Shown piece after piece: positions 1 through 8,777 of a stretch of 64,000 nucleotides of DNA; the stretch's first letter is position 1, and every line of letters begins with the position of its first letter. The notes under the pieces are model-generated. The model did no database searches. It saw only the letters and a program-made list of their open reading frames with translations, and had not been told where the DNA came from. Source of the stretch: Denitrobaculum sp965225735. Its GTDB lineage: Bacteria > Pseudomonadota > Alphaproteobacteria > Kiloniellales > Kiloniellaceae. The stretch covers positions 45,526 to 109,525 of the forward strand of contig CBDDBN010000014.1 in the NCBI GenBank assembly GCA_965225735.1. Direction: 5' to 3'. A program made the translations under genes and the position numbers.

Positions 1-120
1 CGCCTGAAGGTCGCTTCCAACGCCCACTACAAGTCGTCTGTCGAGATCGACCTGATGAAGAAGATCAAGGCGGCGCTGGACCCAGCGGGAATCATGAACC
101 CGCACAAGGTGGTCGACTGA
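1..120 (+). CDS. FAD-linked oxidase, C-terminal end (partial)
   Basis: Only the last 39 residues are present; the gene starts before the window. The reading frame from base 1 to the TGA at 118-120 ends with the segment LDPAGIMNPHKVVD. That is the characteristic C-terminal tail of the D-lactate dehydrogenase / glycolate oxidase (GlcD) FAD-linked oxidase family, where the motif is roughly LDPxGIlNPGK. Such enzymes oxidise 2-hydroxy acids using FAD. The substrate cannot be judged from the tail. The next gene is convergent, with its stop at 172. Confidence 0.7.
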   Translation, partial: RLKVASNAHYKSSVEIDLMKKIKAALDPAGIMNPHKVVD

Positions 121-171
121 ACGGCTTTAAAGGTCAATAACCCAGGGGGTTTGGGGCATCCCGCAACTCAC

Positions 172-3162
172 CTAAAGTGCTTTCCGAGACAGTTCTTTCC
201 GAAGTGTCGTGGCAAGTTGGTGCCGCAGGACCGGTTTATTCAACAGCACCCGTTCTGTGCCAAAGGCACCATTCCGTCTAGCCGTCGACGCCGGATAACC
301 GGACATGAACACGAACTTAAGATGCGGATAGGTCTTCTCCGCCTCTTGGGCAAATTCAGGGCCGCTGATGCCCCCGGGCAGAATCACATCTGATAACACC
401 AGATCGACAGACTGGCGTTGCCTCAAAAGATCTCGGGCTTCCACTGCATCGGCTGTTCCGATCACCTGATAATCCAGAGACTCCAGCATCTTCACTGTGA
501 GGACACGAACATCCTCATTGTCCTCGATCACCAGGATTTCTTCACCCTTTCCCCTCGGAACCTTCTGTTCCGCCCTTTCCTCTTCACGCTGAGATGTTGT
601 TCGGGCTCTCGGCAGATAGAGCTTTACGGTCGTGCCCCGGTTTTGTTCGCTGTAAATCGTAACCTGGCCTTCTGATTGCCTGGCGAAGCCGTAAATCATC
701 GAGAGCCCGAGGCCGCTGCCCCGCCCGGTTTCCTTGGTCGTGAAGAAAGGCTCGAAAGCGCGTGCGCGCACCTCTTCTGTCATACCCTGACCTTCGTCGC
801 TCACGGCCACGACTACATAGTCTCCCGCCTTCAGTTCGAGGTCGTCCGCCATGTCGGCTTCATTAAGACGAATGTTGCTGCATTCAACGGTCAAAGTGCC
901 ACCAGCAGGCATGGCATCCCGCGCATTGATCGCGAGGTTCAAAAGCGCATTCTGCACCTGCCCCGCATCGGCCAGAGCCTGCCAGAGTCCGTTGCTGCTG
1001 TTAATCTCTATCTTGCAGGTCCCACCGAGCGCCCGTGCCAAGAGCGCCCGCATTTCCTTCGCCAGAGTCCCAACATCTATCGCCTGTGGCCGCAGCGGCT
1101 GCTGGCGGGAGAATGCCAACAAACGCTGAGTGAGTTCTGCACCTAAGTTAGTGGATCTGAAGATGGCATCTGTCAGCGGTCCTTCACAGCCCAGCTCTTC
1201 AGTCAAAAGCTCCAGATTACCCTGGATCACCGCCAGGAGATTGTTGAAGTCGTGCGCCACTCCGCCGGTGAGCTGACCGACCGCCTCCATCTTTTGAGCC
1301 TGATAGAGCCTTTCTTCTGCGGCTTTCCTGTCGGTGATGTCACTCGTGATGGAACAGACCCCGACAATCGTTCCGCGATGATCCTTGAGCGGGAACTTAG
1401 TGTTCCAGGAATGCCGCACCTTGCCGTCGACTTCTTCACGAACTTCCTGTTGTAGAGACTGTCCGGTCTCCACGATCTGCCGATCAGCATCCATGTAGAT
1501 ACGCGCAACTTCCTCCGGCAAGAAATCACGTGTTGTGCGTCCAAGATAAGCTTTGGATGCCTTTTCGAAGATCTCGGCAATGTTTTGGCTGGCGGCCATA
1601 AAGCGCCCGTCGCGATCTTTGAGGACAATCTCAACCGGCGAGTTCTCGAGAATTCCTCTCAACCAAGCATCGCGCTCTCGAATCGTCTTTTCTGCGCGTC
1701 GCCGCTCCGCAATCTCGTTCCGTAGCTTCCTGTTAGCAGCCTGCAGCTCGGCCGTGCGTTCCGCGACCCGCTGCTCCAGCTCTGCATAGGCCCGCTCGAG
1801 CTCCGCTTCCGTTTCCTTGCGTTCGGTGATGTCCTGAACAGTGCCCACCTGTTCATGGGCACGGCCCTGGGCGTCAAGCAGTGTTTCGCCGATCTCGACG
1901 ACGTGTCTGACGGCACCATCCGGTCTGACGATGCGATACTCGATCTCGTAATCGATTCCCTCTTCATCGTAGCGCTGAAATGCTGCGGCAACCCGCGTCC
2001 GGTCATCCGGATGAATGACACGCTCCATCTGAGCGTCGAGAAGGTCCGCCGCTTCGTGCAAACGAACGCCATGGATGCGAGCATATTCCTCAGAACAGGA
2101 GATCAATCGCTTGCCAGGAACATCCCAACGCCAACTGCCGATTTTCGCCTGGCGCTGGGCACGGCTCAGTGCAGCCTCGCTCAACCGCAGCGCCTGCTCC
2201 GCGTTTTTCAGTTCCGTAACGTCTTGCAGAACCCCAATCGATACGTTTCTCGAATCCTCTTCGTCGAATGCGGGTTCGCCAACCTCGCGAAAATGCCGGT
2301 AGCTTCCGTCGGACGTCAGCTCTCGAAACTCGACCGCGTAGCGGCTGCTCGTCATCGTCGAGTGGTCGGTAATGGCAGTGTACTTGTCCCGGTCTTCGGG
2401 ATGCATGTACTGCGTTACGCCTTCTCCCCGGGCACGGGTCGCGAGGTAGTCCTCTACGGATAATCCGAAAAGCAAGGCAAGTTCTTCGGAACAGTAGACA
2501 CACTCGTCCTGCGCATCGTCCCAAATCCACGCACCCAGCTGTGCTGTCCGCATTGCCTGCCGCAGCATAGCTTCGCTCTGCTTTAGCGCTTCCTCATCTT
2601 TCTTCTGCTGCGTTATGTCCTGCACAAAACCGAACGAGCGGATGACATTCCCGTCCCTATCAAAGACCGGTTCCGCTTTTTCGCGCACAAGAATGGCACT
2701 GCCGTCAGGTTGACGCAGACGGTACTCGCATTCAAAGCCCTCACCGTTTTTCTTTAGCTTGTCGGATAGTGCCTGATAGGCTGCCTGGTCTTCGGGAACA
2801 ATCCACTCCAGTTCCGCTGCGGAGCAAGAAGCTTTCAGGAGATAGTCCTGCACGGAAATTCCGTGCATGCGCGCCAATTCTTCCGAACAGTAGATGCCTC
2901 GATCCGCGACCTCGTCCCACTCCCAATGCCCCAACCTGGCAAGCCGCTCGGTTTCCTTGAATAGAAAATCTGTCTTGCGCCGACCGGGCTCTTTGAAACC
3001 TGGTACATAGTCGACGTCATCGATTGGCTGGACCGCGACCTTCGCTACGCCGTTGTAAGAAATGACAAGGGGTTCGCCTTCATCCGACACCCGGCGCAAA
3101 AGCTCTAAGAACCTCGTTTGAGCTTCTGAGGCATCGATTGTTTCCAAAACCCCTCTCTCCAC
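172..3162 (-). CDS. Hybrid PAS histidine kinase with Phd/YefM-like N-terminus
   Basis: This 996-residue protein is probably cytoplasmic; no membrane segment is evident. In order I see a Phd/YefM-antitoxin-like segment (about 5-52), three PAS/PAC units (about 65-190, 195-325, 330-455), a charged coiled coil (about 455-500), a fourth PAS (500-620), a HisKA domain with the H-box GVAHDFNNLLAVI (about 640-655), a HATPase_c with N, G1 and G2 boxes (NARDAMPAGG, DEGQGM, GRGSGLGLSM), and a C-terminal receiver domain (about 875-990) with phospho-acceptor Asp in LVLSDVILPG and Lys in LNKPV. It should sense small-molecule or redox signals through PAS, autophosphorylate and pass phosphate to its own receiver and perhaps to the single-domain regulator encoded just upstream. 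No output domain is attached. The Phd-like head is the oddity: the pattern DASEAQTRFLELLRRV, then GEPLVISYNGVAKVAV, then an acidic DDVDY, matches the DNA-binding antitoxin fold. Confidence 0.9.
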   Translation of the reverse strand: MERGVLETIDASEAQTRFLELLRRVSDEGEPLVISYNGVAKVAVQPIDDVDYVPGFKEPGRRKTDFLFKETERLARLGHWEWDEVADRGIYCSEELARMHGISVQDYLLKASCSAAELEWIVPEDQAAYQALSDKLKKNGEGFECEYRLRQPDGSAILVREKAEPVFDRDGNVIRSFGFVQDITQQKKDEEALKQSEAMLRQAMRTAQLGAWIWDDAQDECVYCSEELALLFGLSVEDYLATRARGEGVTQYMHPEDRDKYTAITDHSTMTSSRYAVEFRELTSDGSYRHFREVGEPAFDEEDSRNVSIGVLQDVTELKNAEQALRLSEAALSRAQRQAKIGSWRWDVPGKRLISCSEEYARIHGVRLHEAADLLDAQMERVIHPDDRTRVAAAFQRYDEEGIDYEIEYRIVRPDGAVRHVVEIGETLLDAQGRAHEQVGTVQDITERKETEAELERAYAELEQRVAERTAELQAANRKLRNEIAERRRAEKTIRERDAWLRGILENSPVEIVLKDRDGRFMAASQNIAEIFEKASKAYLGRTTRDFLPEEVARIYMDADRQIVETGQSLQQEVREEVDGKVRHSWNTKFPLKDHRGTIVGVCSITSDITDRKAAEERLYQAQKMEAVGQLTGGVAHDFNNLLAVIQGNLELLTEELGCEGPLTDAIFRSTNLGAELTQRLLAFSRQQPLRPQAIDVGTLAKEMRALLARALGGTCKIEINSSNGLWQALADAGQVQNALLNLAINARDAMPAGGTLTVECSNIRLNEADMADDLELKAGDYVVVAVSDEGQGMTEEVRARAFEPFFTTKETGRGSGLGLSMIYGFARQSEGQVTIYSEQNRGTTVKLYLPRARTTSQREEERAEQKVPRGKGEEILVIEDNEDVRVLTVKMLESLDYQVIGTADAVEARDLLRQRQSVDLVLSDVILPGGISGPEFAQEAEKTYPHLKFVFMSGYPASTARRNGAFGTERVLLNKPVLRHQLATTLRKELSRKAL

Positions 3163-3192
3163 GGCTGTCCAGTTTCCAGGCGCTATGGCAAA

Positions 3193-3567
3193 CTATGCGG
3201 CTTCCTGAAATAGAACATGCCGTAATTCTTGCAATCGAAAAGGCTTAGCCAGGTAGGTCACAGACAAACCTTTCGCCCTGCCCAACTTCGCCGCCATTTC
3301 GGCATAAAGGGGATTGAAGCCGGACGCGACCACCACACGCGCAGTGACGCTTCGGTCAACAAGCCATTGGACCAATTGAATGCCGTCCGTATCCGGCATA
3401 ATCATGTCGAGAACTATGACCGTCGGATCGAAACGCTCGAATGCTTCCATAAATTCGATCGCCTCGGTGGCAACACATACATCGTAACCGGCGCCGACAC
3501 CGACGCGGCGCACAAGTTCCGCCAAGTCCCGGTTATCGTCGACAACGAGAAGACGATTGACGATCAC
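3193..3567 (-). CDS. Single-domain response regulator (CheY-like)
   Basis: This is a 124-residue receiver domain with no output domain. It has the acidic pair in LLVVDDN, the phosphoacceptor Asp in IVLDMIMPD, the conserved Ser in VVVASGF (Ser replaces the usual Thr) and the Lys in YLAKPF. It lies 30 bp upstream of the hybrid histidine kinase on the same strand, so the two are probably one operon and phosphotransfer partners. A lone receiver often acts as a phosphate shuttle or binds a target protein; the target is not visible here. The start codon at 3567 fits the family's usual N-terminus. Confidence 0.88.
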   Translation of the reverse strand: MIVNRLLVVDDNRDLAELVRRVGVGAGYDVCVATEAIEFMEAFERFDPTVIVLDMIMPDTDGIQLVQWLVDRSVTARVVVASGFNPLYAEMAAKLGRAKGLSVTYLAKPFRLQELRHVLFQEAA

Positions 3568-4033
3568 GACCTTTTCTCCCAGCTCTCCTCAACCACCTGC
3601 CCTCATCCGTCTTTGCCGACAGGCCCTAACAAAAAACTCTATGAACGCTTCGTTTTGTCCACCAAGTACGTTGTTCAAACCGCCCATAGGCAAACAAGCT
3701 CCCGCAAGCCCTCCCACTCTCAGAGAGTCGACCCTTGGTTGCAGTTACAAAATAACAAAACGGCATTCATCTTATTTTTTGCGCACTACCGCTGACAGTA
3801 ACAATAAAGCTGGGAAAACAACTCAGAATACTTCCAGTAAATATACCATAACACATGGAATTTGAGGAGAAAATTATGCAACTATTCAACTTAAATAGTA
3901 TGCAAATCAAAACAAATCTAGAATAACGAGAAATTTACACCTAAACCACACCGCAAAAATGCCAACAAAGCAGGCCCTTAAGGTCAAGCACTTGCCATCA
4001 GTTTCAACGCAGCTTCAGAACCTGCGAGTGCGC
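3568..4033. other. Intergenic region, AT-rich, no gene seen
   Basis: About 466 bp separate the receiver gene (transcribed leftward from 3567) from the stop of the HupE-like gene at 4034. The middle (about 3720-3960) is clearly richer in A and T than the surrounding genes, with runs such as ACAAAATAACAAAACGG. It must hold the promoter of the two-component operon. I see no convincing small gene, RNA gene or strong terminator hairpin in it. Confidence 0.5.
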
Positions 4034-5332
4034 CTACAGCGCGAAGATTAACTGCACCGATCTTTCGCCGATCCAAAGCGCGGCGACGCCGATACAGGCG
4101 AAGGCCATGAGGTTGCGAACCAGCACCTCACGCTGCGGCAGGTATTTTGCCATCGCCCAAAGGGCCGGCCAGACAACAAGCGCGATGGCGACCTGACCGA
4201 TCTCGACCCCGACATTAAAGGCCAGCAGGCTCTGCCAGATGTTGGGCGCATCGAGTTGCAGGATTTCGCGCAACACGAAGGAAAAGCCCAGGCCGTGCAG
4301 CAGACCGATCAGGGTGGTGACGGCGATCGTGCTCCTGTGCTCGCCCTTGCCGATCGCGATGATGGCCGCGTAGACGATCGAGAGGGCGATGCCGGTCTCG
4401 ACCAGAGGGACGAACCATCCAGCCTCCGGGACGAAGCCGAAGAATCCCAATGCCAGGGTGATGCTATGACCGGCCGTAAAGCCGGTGATGCGCCACAGCA
4501 GATCCGTCAAGGCCACGGCGCCGAGCACAAGACAGAAGACGAAGAGCACGTGATCGATGCCAATCAGGATGTGCCACACCCCCTCTTCGATGAAGGTGAG
4601 AATCGCTTCGAAGCTTGAGGCGGAGATCTTCATCGGCTCGGCCATCAGTCCGCGAACCCGGAAGATCAGGGAATCGCCGGGACCGTGCACCAGGACAAGG
4701 TTCGCGGTCTCCTCCTGTCCCGGCAGTCCTGGGTCGAGCAGCCCCGCGATGGTGAAGTCTCCCGATGCGCCCGCAGTCGGGTAAATCAGCTCGGCATCGA
4801 TGACGGTGTCGCCGACGTAGGTTGCCTCGGCATCCGGCGGATAGACGTCACCCTTCAGGGCCGTATCGGCTTCATCGAGAGTCGCAAAAGGCAGTTGTTT
4901 CAGGGCCGGAGAGGCACGCAGCCGCCCGATCTCCGGCATCAAGAGGCGATCCCCACTGCGCAAGGCATGACCTTCGGCGACCATCTGTGCGAGACCATCG
5001 GGATCGCGTCGCAGCGCCTCCACATCCAGGTAGTGCACTAGATTGCCGTCTTCAGTCGCGTTGATGGAATAGGGCGCCGGCGTGCGCGAGCCGTCCGCCT
5101 GTTCCGGGCCGAGCTTGTCGGCCACCAGATAGGCCATGGGCAGCCGGATCAGGACCCGCAGATGATCCGCGCGTTCCTCGATATGAATGATCCGGATGTT
5201 GACGTTGAGATTGAAGTGCGCCCAAGCGGTCCCGGCCAAGCCAATCAGAAGCACGAGCAGCAACGCAAAGCGGGCGGCGCTACGACAGCACCACCCGCCT
5301 GCTCTTACCCTGAGGTCTTCAACAGTCATCAC
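4034..5332 (-). CDS. HupE/UreJ-family membrane protein
   Basis: This 432-residue protein has two parts. The first 200 or so residues follow a hydrophobic signal segment (FALLLVLLIGLAGTAWA, about 22-38) and look like an exported domain. The C-terminal half (about 240-432) has six or so membrane helices and the family signatures HILIGIDHVLFV, FTAGHSITLAL and LLHGLGFSFVLRE. HupE/UreJ proteins are linked to metal (nickel/cobalt) uptake for hydrogenase and urease, but this long exported-domain subclass (HupE/UreJ_2 type) has no settled function, and no hydrogenase or urease gene is near. It sits 17 bp downstream of the metallo-hydrolase gene and is probably co-transcribed with it. Confidence 0.8.
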   Translation of the reverse strand: MMTVEDLRVRAGGWCCRSAARFALLLVLLIGLAGTAWAHFNLNVNIRIIHIEERADHLRVLIRLPMAYLVADKLGPEQADGSRTPAPYSINATEDGNLVHYLDVEALRRDPDGLAQMVAEGHALRSGDRLLMPEIGRLRASPALKQLPFATLDEADTALKGDVYPPDAEATYVGDTVIDAELIYPTAGASGDFTIAGLLDPGLPGQEETANLVLVHGPGDSLIFRVRGLMAEPMKISASSFEAILTFIEEGVWHILIGIDHVLFVFCLVLGAVALTDLLWRITGFTAGHSITLALGFFGFVPEAGWFVPLVETGIALSIVYAAIIAIGKGEHRSTIAVTTLIGLLHGLGFSFVLREILQLDAPNIWQSLLAFNVGVEIGQVAIALVVWPALWAMAKYLPQREVLVRNLMAFACIGVAALWIGERSVQLIFAL

Positions 5333-5349
5333 GACTTTCGAAGTTCAAA

Positions 5350-6279
5350 TCAGTTTTTGACCATGTTGTTCGAGCCGAAATAGTAGACGTGACCCGACTT
5401 GCCTTCCAGATCCGCCGCCGCAATTTCGATCGAGGCGCTGTCCAGCATGGTGTGCTCATGCGTCTCGGTCCATTCCGTCGCCGGCTGCAGGGTCGAAGTC
5501 ACGAAGGTGGTTTCCGGCACCAGATAGTGATGCGGGATGGCGATCTTCGCGCCCACCTTGGCCACCACGGAGTCGGCCTGCTTGTAATCGAGGATGTGCT
5601 TGGAACCATCGACGGGCACGAAGACCACGTCGACCTGCCCGATCTGGTCCCAGACCTCCTGCGGCGGGTTCGGGCGGTTGTCGCCCCACATCAGGAACTT
5701 CATGCCGCCGGTTTCGATCACGAAGAGCGTGTTGTCGAAGTGGCGGGCATTGGTCGGCGGACAGACGTTCTCCCGGCCCTCGAACTGCTTGACCGCATCG
5801 GTCCAGGCGACGATGCCCGGCGCCACGCACTGATGCTTGTCGGCGATGCCGGTGATCTTCACGTCGCCGAGTTCGAAGCTGCCGGCCATGCGGTCGAGCA
5901 GCATGTTGGCGTCCAGCTTGTCGATGGCGTCATGATCGAAGTGGGCGTGGGTCGACATGCCGATGTCCACCTCGACCTTGGGGAAATCGAGACGGTACCA
6001 AAGTCCCCATGCGCCGGAGGGATCGTTGCGCCAGGGATCCACCATCACCGTAATGCCGCGCGGCGAGGTGATCTGAAAGGCTGAGTTGCTATAGAAGGCG
6101 ACGCCGACCTTGCCGCTATCGGCCTGCACTCCGCCCTCGTTCTGGACCTGAATGATACGATTGTGGTTCTTGCCGGACTTCCAGGTTTCCAGGCCGGTGC
6201 CCACGGCGGACAGCGCCCCGAGCGAAACGCCGGTCAGCACGATGGCGCCAATAGCGCCAAACTTTAGTTTATCGCGCAT
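5350..6279 (-). CDS. Exported metallo-beta-lactamase-fold hydrolase
   Basis: This 309-residue protein has an N-terminal hydrophobic segment (about 8-28, a signal anchor or signal peptide), then an MBL fold of the UlaG/L-ascorbate-lactonase-like type. The dinuclear zinc motif is HAHFDHDAID (about 110-119), followed by a conserved His in NARHFDNT, Asp in MWGDNRPN and His pair in IPHHYLVP. The substrate is unknown. The start is well set: AAGGAGGT lies at 6286-6293, seven or so bases before the ATG. It is first in a leftward operon with the HupE-like gene. Three G-rich/C-rich dyads lie upstream, so a dedicated regulator is likely, and the GAF-LuxR protein encoded next door is the obvious candidate. 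Confidence 0.8.
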   Translation of the reverse strand: MRDKLKFGAIGAIVLTGVSLGALSAVGTGLETWKSGKNHNRIIQVQNEGGVQADSGKVGVAFYSNSAFQITSPRGITVMVDPWRNDPSGAWGLWYRLDFPKVEVDIGMSTHAHFDHDAIDKLDANMLLDRMAGSFELGDVKITGIADKHQCVAPGIVAWTDAVKQFEGRENVCPPTNARHFDNTLFVIETGGMKFLMWGDNRPNPPQEVWDQIGQVDVVFVPVDGSKHILDYKQADSVVAKVGAKIAIPHHYLVPETTFVTSTLQPATEWTETHEHTMLDSASIEIAAADLEGKSGHVYYFGSNNMVKN

Positions 6280-6323
6280 GTTCCCCTACCTCCTTGTTGC
6301 CTTCTGGGCTTGATACCTTTTTT

Positions 6324-6416
6324 GGGGGAAAACCCCTCAGTCGTTAAGAATATCAGGGGGTGAAAGGGCGAGACAGGTTGGGAAACCCAGGGGGGAATAT
6401 GGGGGAAATCCCCATA
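6324..6416. promoter_or_regulatory. Three GGGG/CCCC dyads upstream of the MBL-HupE operon
   Basis: Within 93 bp there are three inverted repeats of one style: GGGGGAAAACCCC (6324-6336), TGGGAAACCCA (6379-6389) and TATGGGGGAAATCCCCATA (6398-6416). The last has perfect 7-bp arms round a 5-bp spacer. They fill the 182-bp gap upstream of the MBL start codon and lie beside a LuxR-type regulator gene. LuxR/NarL HTH proteins bind such short dyads as dimers, so activator sites for the MBL-HupE operon are a reasonable inference. Confidence 0.6.
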
Positions 6417-6461
6417 GTTTCATCGAAAGACCGGCTCCCGACCTCTCAATGCCCGCAACTC

Positions 6462-7505
6462 TCAGTGCAGCGAGGAGAGATAGCTACGCAGGTTCACCTT
6501 GGCGCTGTTTAGCCCCACCTTTTTGCGGATGTTGTTGCGATGGAAGTCGACGGTGCTGGTCGCCACCGTCAGCAGCTCGGCAATCTCCTTGGTGGTCTTC
6601 CCCAGCATGATCAGCTTGGCGATCTCGACCTCGGTCGGTGTGAGACGGGAGAACTTGGACGACAGGCGGTTGGCGAAGGGTTCCGTGATGGCATTGAGGT
6701 TGGTCTCGAGGATTGTCAGATAGGTGCGGTCCCGCTCTCCGATCGCGCCGCGCTTCAGCTTCTCCAGATAGGGCAGAACCAGTTCCTCAATGTTCCAGAG
6801 GATCTTTTCCTCGAAATCGCCGCGCGAATCTTCGACCCGCTGCAGCAGAACCTTGAGCGCCGTATTGGTCTCCTCCAGTTCCGCTTCGCGCTTGCGCAGC
6901 GCCTTCTCCGCGCGCTTCCTGCTGGCGATCTCTTTGCGCAAGCCCTTGTTGGTCGCCGCAAGTTCCTCGGTTCTGGCTTCGACACGCGATTCCAGTTCGT
7001 CACGGGCTTGCTGAAGCTCGCCCTGCGCGCGTTTGCGCTCGGCCATCTCGACCAGGAACTTCAGATCGCTGTCCACCACTTCCTTGAATTCAGACAGCAG
7101 GTCCGCATAGGCCATGGCCTGCTCGTTCTCTTTACTGTCCAGCACACAGATGGTGCCGAACAGCGTTCCGTCCGGCCAGGTCAGCGGCAGCCCCAGGTAA
7201 AACACCATGTTGTGTTTGAGATCGGGATTGCTGTCCCAGATCGGGTCCTGCCGGGCGTTGCGGACGAGCAGCAGATCGCGCGACTCCATCACTGTGTCGC
7301 AGTAGAGGCCGGTGTTGAGTCTGAAGGACTGATCGGGCTCGTAAGGATTCCCGTCGCCTGCCGAAGTGACGAACACGAGGTGTTCGGGATCCGCGCGCCG
7401 CATGATGAGACCGGCAGGAACCGTCAGCAGGCGCGCCAGGATATCGACGACACGCTGCCACTTGGCGAGCATCTCCTCCGGAATATGCGGTTTGCTGTCT
7501 GACAT
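6462..7505 (-). CDS. GAF-coiled coil-LuxR transcriptional regulator
   Basis: This 347-residue protein has a GAF domain (about 15-150; FRLNTGLYCDTVMESRDLLLV and FYLGLPLTWPDGTLFGTICVLD are typical), a long charged coiled coil (about 150-225), a linker that may aid dimerisation, and a C-terminal LuxR HTH (about 285-345) with the signature LTPTEVEIAKLIMLGKTTKEIA. It probably senses a small ligand or redox state through GAF and activates transcription. There is no receiver domain. The gene lies upstream of, and runs the same way as, the MBL-HupE operon, whose promoter carries repeated dyads. It may act on that operon, but this is inferred from position only. Confidence 0.85.
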   Translation of the reverse strand: MSDSKPHIPEEMLAKWQRVVDILARLLTVPAGLIMRRADPEHLVFVTSAGDGNPYEPDQSFRLNTGLYCDTVMESRDLLLVRNARQDPIWDSNPDLKHNMVFYLGLPLTWPDGTLFGTICVLDSKENEQAMAYADLLSEFKEVVDSDLKFLVEMAERKRAQGELQQARDELESRVEARTEELAATNKGLRKEIASRKRAEKALRKREAELEETNTALKVLLQRVEDSRGDFEEKILWNIEELVLPYLEKLKRGAIGERDRTYLTILETNLNAITEPFANRLSSKFSRLTPTEVEIAKLIMLGKTTKEIAELLTVATSTVDFHRNNIRKKVGLNSAKVNLRSYLSSLH

Positions 7506-7591
7506 CAGGATCCGTTGCTCAAGCCTCTGGCTTCCATCGGCATTAGCGTCGCAGAGTGAGAGAATTTTTCAAGATGCCAGTTTTTAATTGG

Positions 7592-8614
7592 CTATTTGCG
7601 CCGACGCGGCGGCGCCGTCGTCCCTCGAACCAGTAAACCCACTTCCAATTCGCTCGAACCAGGCATCGGCACATCGCCCAAGCGGGCCAGAAGATACTCG
7701 GCGGCTCTGCGGCCCATCTCGCCAGCCGGCACATGAAGCGTGGTCAATGCAGGCTGCAGGTGGGCGGTGAGTGGCAGGTCGTCGAAGCCGGTGATCGAGA
7801 TTTCATCCGGCACCGATAAGCCCCGCGACTGGCACTCGAGCAATGCGCCCATGGCCAGAACGTCATTCCCGCAGATCACCGCAGTCGGCGGAAACTCCTG
7901 CGCCAGCAACTGGCGCATGGCGCTGCGACCTTCCGCGACGTCGTAGGGCTTCTCCAGGCAATACTCCGGCAGCAGCGTCAGGCCGCGTTCCTCGAGCGCC
8001 TCGCGCACACCGCGTGTCCGCTCGCTGGCCCGGTCGTTGCCATCGGTAACACCGGCCACCAAGGCAATCGCCTGATGTCCGATATCGATCAGGTAGCTGG
8101 CGGCGCGCTTTGCCGCCAGGCGATTGTCGAACCCGACGCAAGGCTTGGCGCCGGTGCGATCGAAGGCCCAGGTGTGAATGTAGGGCAGTCCCTTTTTATC
8201 CAGCTTCTCATACAGCGCGGGCGCATGGGTGCAGCCGACGAGAAGCAGCGCATCGACGCCACGGGTCAGCAGCGTATCCACCTGCCGGACCTCTTCCTCA
8301 AGATCATAATCGAAGCTTGCAAGCAGCAGCGTGAAGTTGTCGCTGTGGAGCCGCTGCTGAAAGGCCTGTACGCCCCGCGCGAAGATCGCATTGTCGAGGG
8401 TTGGAATCACGGCGCCAATGGTCTGCGTACGCTGGGACGCCAAGGCACGGGCGGCGCCGTGGGGCACATAGCCGAGCTCCGCGATCGCGGCCTCGATCTG
8501 TGCGCCGCGCTTTGGCCGAACCAATGCCGGCGTATTGAGATAGCGCGACACGCTTGCCGTCGAGACTCCCGCGGTGCGGGCGACATCTTCCAGAGTTGGG
8601 GATTTCCTTGCCAA
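7592..8614 (-). CDS. LacI-family transcriptional repressor
   Basis: The N-terminal HTH and hinge helix are clear (SPTLEDVARTAGVSTASVSR, then GYVPHGAARALASQRT), followed by a periplasmic-binding-protein-like sensor domain (QTIGAVIPTLDNAIFARGV to GFDDLPLTAHLQPALTTLHV). I place the start at a TTG (8614) just before ARKSPTLEDVA, because LacI proteins begin close to the HTH. The frame stays open to an ATG-type start at 8764, but that adds 50 unrelated Cys/Arg-rich residues. It is divergent from the HpsN-type operon, and a large palindromic operator lies between them, so it probably represses that operon and, through a weaker site at its own start, itself. The inducer may be dihydroxypropanesulfonate or a related diol; this is inference. 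Confidence 0.88.
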   Translation of the reverse strand: MARKSPTLEDVARTAGVSTASVSRYLNTPALVRPKRGAQIEAAIAELGYVPHGAARALASQRTQTIGAVIPTLDNAIFARGVQAFQQRLHSDNFTLLLASFDYDLEEEVRQVDTLLTRGVDALLLVGCTHAPALYEKLDKKGLPYIHTWAFDRTGAKPCVGFDNRLAAKRAASYLIDIGHQAIALVAGVTDGNDRASERTRGVREALEERGLTLLPEYCLEKPYDVAEGRSAMRQLLAQEFPPTAVICGNDVLAMGALLECQSRGLSVPDEISITGFDDLPLTAHLQPALTTLHVPAGEMGRRAAEYLLARLGDVPMPGSSELEVGLLVRGTTAPPRRRK

Positions 8615-8618
8615 ACCA

Positions 8619-8630
8619 GTAAGCGCTTTC
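8619..8630. promoter_or_regulatory. Second, weaker LacI-type operator half at the lacI-like start
   Basis: The sequence GTAAGCGCTTTC repeats the core GTAAGCGCTT of the strong palindrome centred about 165 bp away. It sits immediately upstream of the proposed TTG start of the repressor gene. A pair of operators at this distance is a common arrangement for DNA looping and self-repression by LacI proteins. It is only a 10-base match, so confidence is moderate. Confidence 0.45.
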
Positions 8631-8777
8631 TTTTTGCTCTCTAAAAGCGGTCGAGAACGAAAACACCGCCACTGCCCACGACATCCACATTCTCGACGAG
8701 GATGCTCACAATGACCGGTGAAAGAACAATCTAAGACTTTATGGACTTGACTCTCAAACGGCAACGGTGGTGTAGTG

